The position numbers were made by a program, and so were the translations under genes. Shown in pieces: positions 1-7,472 of a stretch of 9,241 bases of DNA. Source of the stretch: Bacteroidales bacterium (GTDB lineage Bacteria; Bacteroidota; Bacteroidia; Bacteroidales; BM520); NCBI GenBank assembly GCA_023230285.1, contig JALNXP010000077.1:1-9241 (forward strand), read 5' to 3'. Below the pieces are notes generated by a model that had not been told where the DNA came from, did no database searches, and worked only from the letters and a program-made list of their open reading frames with translations. Each line of letters begins with the position of its first letter. Position 1 is the first letter of the stretch.

Positions 1-14
1 AAAAGTTAACAATA

Positions 15-50
15 AATAATTCCACGCCAAAGGTAAAGAATTATTTTTTT
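15..50 (+). terminator. weak terminator-like hairpin of an upstream gene
   Basis: A 7-bp inverted repeat (AATAATT at 15-21, AATTATT at 39-45) is followed by a T-run. The stem is entirely A/T and the loop is 17 nt, so it is thermodynamically weak. It could end a gene lying left of the window, but no coding sequence is visible here to confirm that. Confidence 0.25.
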
Positions 51-81
51 ATTTTCCAAATATTTTTTGTTTTTATTTTGC

Positions 82-355
82 AAAAAATCACAGGCGTAGA
101 TTCAAGTAGCAAGTGCGAAAGTACAATAAAGAGTTGAGGAATATAGATTTAAAGGTGTAATTTTTGATTTTTTGATATTATGTCAAATTTGCATTAGTTG
201 CATTTGATTTTAAAGTGTTTATAATCAAGATGTTTATTTACATGTATTGCTTTTCTGTTTTTCTTCTTTTACTTTTTTATGACTAAAAAAGTAAAAGAAG
301 AAACTCTTTATTGTACTTTCGCCATGCTAATGAATCTACCCCTTCGTGATTTTTT
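82..355. repeat. long imperfect inverted repeat, arms 82-135 and 302-355
   Basis: The two arms are near reverse complements of each other over about 54 bp. The inner 21 bp (115-135 against 302-322) match perfectly, and two further blocks also match exactly: GTAGATTCA at 96-104 against TGAATCTAC at 331-339, and AAAAAATCAC at 82-91 against GTGATTTTTT at 346-355. The intervening 136-301 is AT-rich, has no gene, and carries a separate hairpin next to the right arm. There is no transposase and I see no target-site duplication. It may be a small non-autonomous element, two oppositely oriented copies of an intergenic repeat, or a paired regulatory site. The rest of 1-465 shows nothing else beyond the promoter at 400-407. 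Confidence 0.75.
260..303. repeat. perfect 20-bp stem, 4-nt loop hairpin
   Basis: Bases 260-279 (TTTCTTCTTTTACTTTTTTA) are the exact reverse complement of 284-303, with loop TGAC at 280-283. The stem is pyrimidine on one strand and purine on the other, apart from the TA steps. It has little G/C and no strong T-run directly after it, so it is not a classic intrinsic terminator. It ends inside the first bases of the right arm of the larger inverted repeat. It resembles the dispersed hairpin repeats found between genes in Bacteroidales, but that comparison is from memory. Confidence 0.8.
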
Positions 356-399
356 TTATCAAAAAAATCTTCAAGATTATATTTTTAAAAAATAAATTA

Positions 400-407
400 T
401 ATCTTTG
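400..407 (+). promoter_or_regulatory. Bacteroidetes-type -7 promoter element for the FKBP-gap transcript
   Basis: TATCTTTG matches the Bacteroidetes -7 consensus TAnnTTTG and lies 59 nt ahead of the first start codon, a normal leader length. I see no good TTG at the expected -33 position (about 377-383 is A/T only), so the call rests on the -7 box and its placement. Confidence 0.55.
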
Positions 408-465
408 CGAGTTGAAATAAATTGTGAAGTATTAATTAACATAAATTATAAACGTAAATTTTATT

Positions 466-1185
466 ATGAAGAAATTTAAGATTGTTGTTACCGTTGCGGT
501 AATTTTGGGAAGTATTTGTGTTTTACCGAGTTGTAATGCGCAGAAAACAGGAAATGTTACTATTAAAACAGAAGTAGACACTTTGAGTTATGCCTTAGGT
601 TCTGACTTTGGGAGTAACATTCTTCGTCAATTAAGTCAGATGCCTTGTGATTATGATAAAGACATGTTCGTTGCGGGTTTTATGGATGGCTTTTATGAAA
701 AAGACCTTAAGATTTCGCAAGAGGATGCTTATGCTTTCTTGAATACTTTTTTTGAAAAGTTACAAGCAGAGCAAACAGCTAAAGCAGCTACAGAAGCTGA
801 AGGACGTGTTGAGTCTAATGCAAAATATTTGGCAGAGAACAAAGCAAAAGAAGGCGTTATTACCACAGCAAGCGGTTTACAATATCGTATTATCACTGAA
901 GGTAAGGGCAAAACGCCGACTGCTGACGACAAGGTAAAAGTACATTACGTAGGCAGACTTACAGACGGCACCGTTTTCGACTCTTCTATTGAAAGAGGTG
1001 AACCTATAGAATTTCCTGTTACAGGAGTTATCCAAGGTTGGGTTGAAGCTTTACAGATGATGCCTGTTGGCTCAAAATGGGAACTTACCATACCGCCGGA
1101 ATTAGGTTATGGTGACCGCGATATGGGTACCATCAAACCGAATTCTGTATTAGTTTTTGAAGTGGAATTATTAGGAATTAATTAA
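466..1185 (+). CDS. FKBP-type peptidyl-prolyl cis-trans isomerase, lipoprotein
   Basis: This enzyme catalyses cis-trans isomerisation of X-Pro bonds in folding envelope proteins and is probably anchored in the periplasm. Residues 1-22 form a lipoprotein signal peptide with lipobox L-P-S-C; Cys23 is the lipidated residue. The next residues (N-A-Q-K) lack the acidic Bacteroidetes surface-export signal, so a periplasm-facing location is more likely. Residues about 35-130 form the helical FKBP_N dimerisation region of Mip/FkpA proteins. Residues about 140-237 are the catalytic FKBP domain, with the expected pocket residues: Tyr161 (VHYVG), Phe171-Asp172, Arg177, Phe183, Val188-Ile189, Trp192, Tyr215 (LGYGD) and Phe231. 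At 239 aa it is the usual length for a Mip/FkpA-type protein. The start gives an intact signal peptide and is preceded by an A/T-rich leader without a Shine-Dalgarno sequence. It is probably co-transcribed with the downstream gene, which starts 31 nt later. Confidence 0.95.
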   Translation: MKKFKIVVTVAVILGSICVLPSCNAQKTGNVTIKTEVDTLSYALGSDFGSNILRQLSQMPCDYDKDMFVAGFMDGFYEKDLKISQEDAYAFLNTFFEKLQAEQTAKAATEAEGRVESNAKYLAENKAKEGVITTASGLQYRIITEGKGKTPTADDKVKVHYVGRLTDGTVFDSSIERGEPIEFPVTGVIQGWVEALQMMPVGSKWELTIPPELGYGDRDMGTIKPNSVLVFEVELLGIN

Positions 1186-1204
1186 ATTAAATTAAATCAA
1201 TTAA

Positions 1205-2230
<1,026 letters not shown>

Positions 2231-2234
2231 TTAC

Positions 2235-2270
2235 AAAAAATGTAATGTGCATACACATTACCTTTTTTTT
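2235..2270 (+). terminator. intrinsic terminator after gap
   Basis: A perfect 8-bp stem (GTAATGTG at 2242-2249, CACATTAC at 2254-2261) with a 4-nt CATA loop is followed by C and eight T. The A-run just before the stem can pair with the T-run, so it may also work in the opposite direction. It separates the FKBP-gap unit from the porin unit. Confidence 0.9.
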
Positions 2271-2304
2271 ATATTGATTTTTTATTAAACTTAATTTTTT
2301 TACT

Positions 2305-3696
2305 ATGAAAAGACTTACATTTTTATTAGCACTCGTTTTTGCAGTCGTATCTGTATACGCTCAAAAAGCTGAGGAAGGTAAAACAGAAGTAGACCAATAT
2401 GGTGTTGAAGTAACTTCTGTTCCTGTAAATGCTTCTGAAGAAGATGGTATTCTCGTCTTCAGAAACGATAAGGGTTATAAACTATGGTTTGATACTCGTA
2501 TTCAAACCGATTTTGCCACATTTTTTGGTGAGGACCCTAATTTTGATGCTATCGGTGACGGTGCTTCTATCCGTAGAGCAAGATTTGCCGTAAAAGCTAA
2601 CATCACACCGGATTGGTACGGCGAAATAGACATGGACTTTGCCAACGGTTCTTTTGAGCTTAAAGACGCTCTTATTCGTTACACCGGCTTCAAAGGTTTT
2701 GAATTGCAGGTAGGTAACTTTAAGCCTAATTACAACATCCAATATAATACCACTTCCCGCTATTTGATGTTCATTGAACGTCCTATGATAGTATCTACAT
2801 TAGCTCCGGGACGTCATATAGGTTTCAATGCAAAATATTCAAATAAATTCATCTGGGCTTCTGCCGGCGTGTTCTTCCAAGAAATAGAAGGTCAAGAAAC
2901 TCGTACTTATGTAGAAGATAATAATAAAGATTACGGACGCAGCGAAGGCTTATCTTATATAGGTAAAGTTATCTTCCGCCCGATAAACGAAAAAGATGCA
3001 AGCCTCCATATCGGCGTTTCTTGGGGCTATATGAAACCTGAAACAGCCGTATCTCCGAGTGATTACGGCTCAACACGTCTTAGCACCCGCGCTACGACTT
3101 CTATCAACCGTAAAAAATATCTTGATACCGACTTGATTAAAAATACCGATAATAATATTATTCATGACTTCGAGATTGCCGGTCACTACAAAGGTTTACG
3201 CGTAGAAGGTGCTTATCTCTCCGATGCTGTTAATTTGACTGATGACGCAACTCTTACTTATGGCGATGATTATGACGGTATATATTTTGATGGATTTTAT
3301 GCTCAGGCAAGTTATCTACTATTCGGCGGCACACAAACTTACGACTCTAATGGTGCTAAATATACGAAAATTAATGCCGGTAAAAAATGGGGCGACCTTG
3401 AATTTTGTATCAGATATGAATATGCTAACTTAAACGACTTTGATGCCGGCATTTACGGCGGCTCTGCCGAAGGTTATGCTGCAGGTCTAAACCTTTATTT
3501 AGGTAAAAATATGAAATTCCAACTTAACTATCAATTTACCAATAACGACAGATACGCTAACGGTAAAGGAAAACTTTATGTAGGTTATGATGTTGACGGC
3601 AATCCTACTAAAGATTATACTAAAGTAGTTGCTGAAGACGGTAAAGCAGGTGTGGATTTCAGCTCAATCTCATGCAGATTTCAACTTGCTTTCTAA
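2305..3696 (+). CDS. outer-membrane porin, phosphate-selective OprO/OprP family
   Basis: This is a predicted outer-membrane beta-barrel channel for small anions. Residues 1-19 are a Sec signal peptide with likely cleavage at VYA|Q. After a short acidic linker (about 21-47), the barrel shows OprO/OprP family blocks: SIRRARFAVKANITPDW (88-104), DALIRYTGFKGFELQVGNFK (121-140), a segment ending in FIERP then APGRHIGFNAKY (156-178), and a C-terminal repeat region including KKWGDLEFCIRYEYANLNDF (360-379) and AAGLNLYLG (392-400). The chain ends in Phe463 (CRFQLAF), the aromatic C-terminal residue recognised by the barrel-assembly machinery. Its 463 aa fit the family. The family name comes from Pseudomonas phosphate/pyrophosphate channels; in Bacteroidetes the true substrate is usually unknown, so phosphate selectivity is not shown here. 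A lipoprotein gene follows 37 nt later, probably in the same transcript. Confidence 0.88.
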   Translation: MKRLTFLLALVFAVVSVYAQKAEEGKTEVDQYGVEVTSVPVNASEEDGILVFRNDKGYKLWFDTRIQTDFATFFGEDPNFDAIGDGASIRRARFAVKANITPDWYGEIDMDFANGSFELKDALIRYTGFKGFELQVGNFKPNYNIQYNTTSRYLMFIERPMIVSTLAPGRHIGFNAKYSNKFIWASAGVFFQEIEGQETRTYVEDNNKDYGRSEGLSYIGKVIFRPINEKDASLHIGVSWGYMKPETAVSPSDYGSTRLSTRATTSINRKKYLDTDLIKNTDNNIIHDFEIAGHYKGLRVEGAYLSDAVNLTDDATLTYGDDYDGIYFDGFYAQASYLLFGGTQTYDSNGAKYTKINAGKKWGDLEFCIRYEYANLNDFDAGIYGGSAEGYAAGLNLYLGKNMKFQLNYQFTNNDRYANGKGKLYVGYDVDGNPTKDYTKVVAEDGKAGVDFSSISCRFQLAF

Positions 3697-3733
3697 TATA
3701 TCAATATAGTTTAACGACTTAAAAAATAAAAAC

Positions 3734-4561
3734 ATGAAAAAATTATTAATAGCAATGTTAGCAGTTGTTACAGTAATGACTGCTTGCGTAAAAGATGAAC
3801 AATATTCAGGAATTACAATAAACAGTCTGTCATATACACCCGAGACGGTTACTTATCTTGATGCAGTCACGATAAAAGCAAACGTCAACTGTTTTGATGA
3901 CCTTACAGCAACATTGTATTATGCTGTCGGTGATGCCGATTATACATCTATTGAAATGACAAATGTATCGACCACGACCGGTGCAACCAAAGAATTTTCA
4001 GCTATCATCCCTGCACAAGCCGATGGTTCGACAGTAAAATTTTATCTCACAATAGCAAGTGCAAGTGTTACAAAGACAACCGATGTTACCAAATATGAAG
4101 TTGGTGCTTATGTTGCAGATTATTCTGTTTTAAGACTTAACGAACTTAATGGCAACGATAAATTCATCGAATTATACAATGCCGGCGAGGTAGATATTAA
4201 CTTGGTTGGCGTATATATTGAAAAAGATGGAACTGTAAACTGGACTGCTACCGAAGCTGTTGTAATACCTGCCGGTGGCTTTGTTTTACTTTATAGTGAA
4301 GATGTTACAAGCGTAGGCGGTGAGCAAGAAGGCTATGCCGAAGAGCTTACTTTCCACAGCGGACTTTCTGCTAAAAAAGCTGTAAGAATACAATTGTTTG
4401 CTCCTGCCGGAAGCAGCATAGATGACTTCAATCTTGTTGAATGTGTAACACCTGCTCCTGCTTCTTATAGCCGCAATTCAGACGGCAATTGGTATCATGC
4501 AGATGCAACACCGGGTGCTGCCAACGTTGATGGAACCGACCCTGTTGAAGGTTTAGAATAA
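3734..4561 (+). CDS. surface lipoprotein with a lamin-tail domain (LTD)
   Basis: The role is unknown. Residues 1-17 form a lipoprotein signal with lipobox M-T-A-C and Cys18 as the lipid anchor. The residues right after it, V-K-D-E-Q, closely fit the Bacteroidetes lipoprotein export signal (consensus near Q-K-D-D-E), so display on the cell surface is likely. Residues about 28-124 look like an all-beta, Ig-like domain (INSLSYTPETVTYLDAVTIK at 29-48). Residues about 130-262 match the lamin-tail fold: VLRLNELNG, then KFIELYNAG and INLVGVYIEKDG, VVIPAGGFVLLYSED, and AVRIQLFAPAG. The end, GNWYHADATPGAANVDG, is the usual close of bacterial LTDs. Bacterial LTDs are often linked to extracellular nucleases, phosphatases or matrix proteins, but no catalytic domain is present here. 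It lies 37 nt after the porin and is followed by a terminator, which suggests a two-gene outer-membrane unit. Confidence 0.82.
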   Translation: MKKLLIAMLAVVTVMTACVKDEQYSGITINSLSYTPETVTYLDAVTIKANVNCFDDLTATLYYAVGDADYTSIEMTNVSTTTGATKEFSAIIPAQADGSTVKFYLTIASASVTKTTDVTKYEVGAYVADYSVLRLNELNGNDKFIELYNAGEVDINLVGVYIEKDGTVNWTATEAVVIPAGGFVLLYSEDVTSVGGEQEGYAEELTFHSGLSAKKAVRIQLFAPAGSSIDDFNLVECVTPAPASYSRNSDGNWYHADATPGAANVDGTDPVEGLE

Positions 4562-4589
4562 AAAATTATCAACAATTAAAGAATAACAT

Positions 4590-4623
4590 AAAAGAGGAGC
4601 GGAACAACCCCGCTCCTCTTTTT
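4590..4623 (+). terminator. strong intrinsic terminator after the LTD gene
   Basis: A perfect 13-bp stem (AAAAGAGGAGCGG at 4590-4602 with CCGCTCCTCTTTT at 4610-4622) has a 7-nt loop and ends in T. The GC-rich core and the A-run/T-run on opposite sides suggest it can work in both directions. The next start codon is only 16 nt past its end. Confidence 0.9.
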
Positions 4624-4639
4624 AAATAAATCATATATT

Positions 4640-5284
4640 ATGTCGAAAGATAAAATGGAAATAGGCAAAATATCTAAACCGAGATTTGAGTTTCGTTCTT
4701 TTGGACAGTGCTTCTGTGAAGCGCACAAACGTATGGCTCGCTTGTCGATGCCGGTGCCTGAAAAAGTATGGGAACGCTCCAGTGATGAAATATACATCAT
4801 ATCACGCACTAACGACATCAACAATACCAAAATCCGTAACGGAAAGATGGACATAAAAACTTATGTACAAACCGTTGACGGACTTGAACAATGGAATCCT
4901 CTTATGAAAGGCGAGTTTCCAATCTCCGCCGAAGTACTCAAAAACGAAGTCTTCCCTGCTTTTATGGTGAAAATGCCGGAACTTACAAAAGAAGTTTATA
5001 CCTACGATGAGTTTATGGAAATGGTAAAAAATAATCCTGACCTTGCTGCCGTAAGAGTACATAAACAAAGATTCGGATACATGGTAAATGACACTATATG
5101 CGAATATGGCAACGTGCTTATCAACGGCGCAAAAGTTGTGACTATCAACTCAGAATCTACCGAAATAGAAAATATTAAGAAGACTATTCAGGACATCGGA
5201 TTGGAAGGTGTTGAAAACATCAACTATTTGCAAGCTATTAAAAGAGTTATTGGCATGTCAACCAAGTCGTTAGCTAACGAATAA
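4640..5284 (+). CDS. divergent CYTH-like hypothetical protein
   Basis: I do not recognise a named function. The order of its strand motifs resembles a CYTH/triphosphate-tunnel fold. An N-terminal charged strand RFEFRSFGQ (15-23) sits where ExExK normally lies. Then come EIYIISR (50-56) and KIRNGKMDIKTY (64-75), like the paired basic strands of CYTH enzymes. VRVHKQRFGYMV (138-149) resembles the third basic strand, and an acidic strand STEIENI (173-179) is followed by a helix and NYLQAIKRVIG (195-205), like the C-terminal SY/YY helix. Only Glu17 remains of the N-terminal metal-binding glutamates (FEFR instead of ExExK), so activity may be altered or lost. There is no signal peptide or membrane segment, so it is probably cytoplasmic. 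A true CYTH enzyme follows 32 nt later, supporting a shared function. ATG at 4655 (Met6) is an alternative start that keeps every motif. Confidence 0.75.
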   Translation: MSKDKMEIGKISKPRFEFRSFGQCFCEAHKRMARLSMPVPEKVWERSSDEIYIISRTNDINNTKIRNGKMDIKTYVQTVDGLEQWNPLMKGEFPISAEVLKNEVFPAFMVKMPELTKEVYTYDEFMEMVKNNPDLAAVRVHKQRFGYMVNDTICEYGNVLINGAKVVTINSESTEIENIKKTIQDIGLEGVENINYLQAIKRVIGMSTKSLANE

Positions 5285-5316
5285 GTATTATCATCAATAA
5301 ATTAATTATAAAGATT

Positions 5317-5790
5317 ATGGCTAATCAGGAAATAGAAAAAAAGTTTTTGGTAGATGGAGATTTTAAGAAAGAGGCATTTAAAGCTACGCGAATTATTCAG
5401 GGATATTTGAGTTCTGTTCCGGAAAGGACTGTGCGTGTGAGAGTTAAAGGCGACAAAGGCTACATCACCATAAAAGGTATAGGCAACGACAGCGGAGCAA
5501 GTCGCTTTGAATGGGAAAAGGAAATTCCTGTAGAAGATGTTAAGGCGTTGCTGCATATTTGTGAACCCGGCGTGATAGATAAAACACGTTACTTGGTGAA
5601 AGCCGGAGAACATACTTTTGAAGTTGACGAGTTCTATGGCGATAACGAAGGCTTGACAGTTGCAGAAGTAGAACTGCATGCCGAAGATGAAAATTTCATC
5701 AGACCGCAGTGGCTCGGAAAAGAAGTTACCGGCGATGTGAAATACTACAATTCCATGTTGATGAAAAATCCATATAAAAATTGGAAATAA
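5317..5790 (+). CDS. CYTH-domain triphosphate tunnel metalloenzyme (inorganic triphosphatase-like)
   Basis: This is a single-domain cytoplasmic enzyme expected to hydrolyse inorganic tripolyphosphate or a related triphosphate with Mg2+ or Mn2+. The metal-binding N-terminal signature E-I-E-K-K is at residues 5-9. The basic tunnel residues follow: Arg40 and Arg42 (TVRVRV), Lys53 (YITIKG), Arg63 with Glu65 and Glu67 (RFEWEKEI), and Lys89/Arg91 (DKTRY). The acidic strands come next: Glu102/Asp104 (FEVDEF) and Glu117/Glu119 (AEVEL), and then Tyr143-Tyr144-Asn145 in the last helix. At 157 aa it is the size of compact bacterial TTM enzymes such as that of Nitrosomonas europaea, and there is no CHAD or HD domain attached. 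Some family members make cAMP or hydrolyse thiamine triphosphate, so the substrate is not certain. It is probably co-transcribed with the divergent CYTH-like gene upstream and is followed by a terminator. Confidence 0.93.
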   Translation: MANQEIEKKFLVDGDFKKEAFKATRIIQGYLSSVPERTVRVRVKGDKGYITIKGIGNDSGASRFEWEKEIPVEDVKALLHICEPGVIDKTRYLVKAGEHTFEVDEFYGDNEGLTVAEVELHAEDENFIRPQWLGKEVTGDVKYYNSMLMKNPYKNWK

Positions 5791-5799
5791 TAAATTTCA

Positions 5800-5843
5800 A
5801 AGAACTGATTAATAGTATTTTACGTTAATCAGTTCTTGTTTTT
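5800..5843 (+). terminator. intrinsic terminator after the CYTH gene
   Basis: A perfect 13-bp stem (AAGAACTGATTAA at 5800-5812, TTAATCAGTTCTT at 5825-5837) with a 12-nt loop is followed by G and five T. It separates the CYTH pair from the transporter unit, whose start lies 30 nt further on. Confidence 0.85.
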
Positions 5844-5872
5844 AATTAATAATGATTTTTACTGAATAATTT

Positions 5873-7462
5873 ATGGCTGCCGCATTTGACCCTTTAGATA
5901 TGAGTAATTACAAAATCGAGAAACTGCCCAAGATGCAGAAGTCCGGTTTTGAGATGTGGATGGCGCGTTTAGGAGCACCGTTGGCATTGATAGTTTTTGT
6001 TGTTTTGTATTGGTTTGTGAAGATTCCTTTTATTGAAAATATTAGTGCCGATGCACTTGATAACACAGCTTTAGCGAGATACAATGTTGTCGGTGCCGAA
6101 AATTTTATCAGGATTAACTATGCAATGCTCGCCATTTTTGCTGCATCAATAGTTTTATGGATTACCGAAGCGATTCCTAATTATCTTACGTCATTGATAG
6201 TGATTTTAGCGATAGTCTTATGTCATGTAACGTCTGAGAAGACTGCATTTGCACAATTAGGACATCCTGTAATGTGGTTGAATATCTTGTCGTTTATACT
6301 TGCAAGTATGCTGGTAAAGACACAGGTAGCAAAGCGTTTTGCTCTTTGGTTTATGGTTAAATACGGTAAGACACCGGCAAAAATCATTTTAAGTTTTATA
6401 GTAATTAATTTGGTATTATCGGCGTTTATTTCTGCCACTACAGCAAAGGCTACTATTTTATTGCCGATATTTATGGTGATAGCTGCCATTTACGGAGCTA
6501 CCGGCGGCGACAAACGCAATAATTTCGGAAGAAATTTGGTTCTTCAAAATCTGTTTCAGATTAACATAGGAGCATCAGGATTTATGACTGGCTCCGGTGC
6601 CAATTTGCTTGCCGTCTCATTGATGGTTGGTGCTATGGGCGGACAAATATTCAGCTATCAGGATTGGTTTATAGCAGCTTTCCCATTAGCTGTAATATTG
6701 ATATTGATAGGGTGGTTTGTCGGCACCAAGATTATTTTCCCATTGAAGCCTGAAGAGCGTAAGCCGCAATTAGAAGGTGGAATGGAGAGGATGAAAGAAG
6801 AGCTTGCCAAGATGGGCAAGATGGGCTGGCAAGAGTATAAAGCTATAGCTATCTTTGTTACTGTGTTGGTGCTTTGGGCTACCGACAAACAACACGGCAT
6901 CAGTCAGACGACAGTAGCCTTTGCAGGTGCTGTGGTTGCACTTTTACCTAAGATAGGTGTTGTAAAGTGGAATGATGTCGATATACCGTGGCATTTGATG
7001 TTGTTTTCTGCCGGTGCTTATGTTCTCGGCGTGGGCTTAGATGCGACAGGAATTGCCGGCACACTTGTCAATGCAGGCTTCGACAGTCTCGGTGTCAATG
7101 AAAACACACCGTTTGGCGTGCTGTTTCTGCTGCTGACGTTTTTGATGCTGTTCAGCGCAATCATCTTCCAATCTAAGACTATGCGAGCTCTGATATTTAT
7201 TCCTATCGCCTTAGGCGTTGAACAACGCTTCGGCTTCCCCGGACTGAGCCTCGCTTTTCCGGTAGCACTGCTTATAGAACACGTCTACGTGCTGCCTTTC
7301 AATAGTAAGCCCGCTGCCCTACTCTATACTACTAATCAATATAGCTGGAGTGACTCCTTTAAATTCGGTTTTACCATGATGGTTATCTCGTGGATTATGA
7401 TAATTATCTGGGGCGAAACAGTTCTGCGTTGGCTTGGCTATACCAACGGAATCTTCTTCTAA
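5873..7462 (+). CDS. DASS/SLC13-family anion transporter
   Basis: This inner-membrane carrier belongs to the divalent anion:sodium symporter family, whose members move dicarboxylates, citrate, sulfate or phosphate. Family marks are the WITEAIP block (96-102), the first half-motif SATTAKATILLPI (187-199) with GSGANLL (240-246), then VDIPWHLMLFSAG (369-381), and the second half-motif QSKTMRALIFIPI (433-445) with LPFNSKPAALLY (474-485). About a dozen hydrophobic segments fill residues 35-520, broken by a charged cytoplasmic-type loop at about 290-322. The 529 aa length fits the family. Both SNT sodium/substrate motifs are altered: S187-A-T and S434-K-T, each without the usual Asn. The N-terminal 30 residues are an unusual soluble extension; Met10 is an alternative start. 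No promoter was seen in the 29 nt after the terminator. The next gene begins 10 nt after its stop, so the two are probably translated from one mRNA. The substrate cannot be read from sequence. Confidence 0.9.
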   Translation: MAAAFDPLDMSNYKIEKLPKMQKSGFEMWMARLGAPLALIVFVVLYWFVKIPFIENISADALDNTALARYNVVGAENFIRINYAMLAIFAASIVLWITEAIPNYLTSLIVILAIVLCHVTSEKTAFAQLGHPVMWLNILSFILASMLVKTQVAKRFALWFMVKYGKTPAKIILSFIVINLVLSAFISATTAKATILLPIFMVIAAIYGATGGDKRNNFGRNLVLQNLFQINIGASGFMTGSGANLLAVSLMVGAMGGQIFSYQDWFIAAFPLAVILILIGWFVGTKIIFPLKPEERKPQLEGGMERMKEELAKMGKMGWQEYKAIAIFVTVLVLWATDKQHGISQTTVAFAGAVVALLPKIGVVKWNDVDIPWHLMLFSAGAYVLGVGLDATGIAGTLVNAGFDSLGVNENTPFGVLFLLLTFLMLFSAIIFQSKTMRALIFIPIALGVEQRFGFPGLSLAFPVALLIEHVYVLPFNSKPAALLYTTNQYSWSDSFKFGFTMMVISWIMIIIWGETVLRWLGYTNGIFF

Positions 7463-7472
7463 TGTTTTGAAA

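Noticed and set aside
136..259. Riboswitch or small RNA in the leader of the first unit
   Set aside because: The stretch is very AT-rich, with no stable multi-stem fold or known aptamer core visible, and it lies upstream of the only good promoter element.
260..303. Intrinsic terminator at the 20-bp hairpin
   Set aside because: The stem is nearly all A/T and is followed by AACTCTT with no T-run, so it does not fit the terminator pattern despite its length.
82..355. Insertion sequence
   Set aside because: There is no transposase frame, the enclosed DNA has stops in all frames, and no target-site duplication was found. Only a non-autonomous element remains possible.
2274..2299. Porin promoter with TTG at 2274 and TAATTTTT at 2292
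   Set aside because: The spacer is only 15 nt, the -7 box lacks its final G, and it lies almost on the start codon, so it is not convincing.
7434..7472. TTG start that lengthens the two-helix protein by 13 residues
   Set aside because: It would overlap the transporter by 29 nt, and the extra residues (AIPTESSSNVLK) look like an out-of-frame reading of the transporter end. The ATG at 7473 gives a tidy 10-nt gap.
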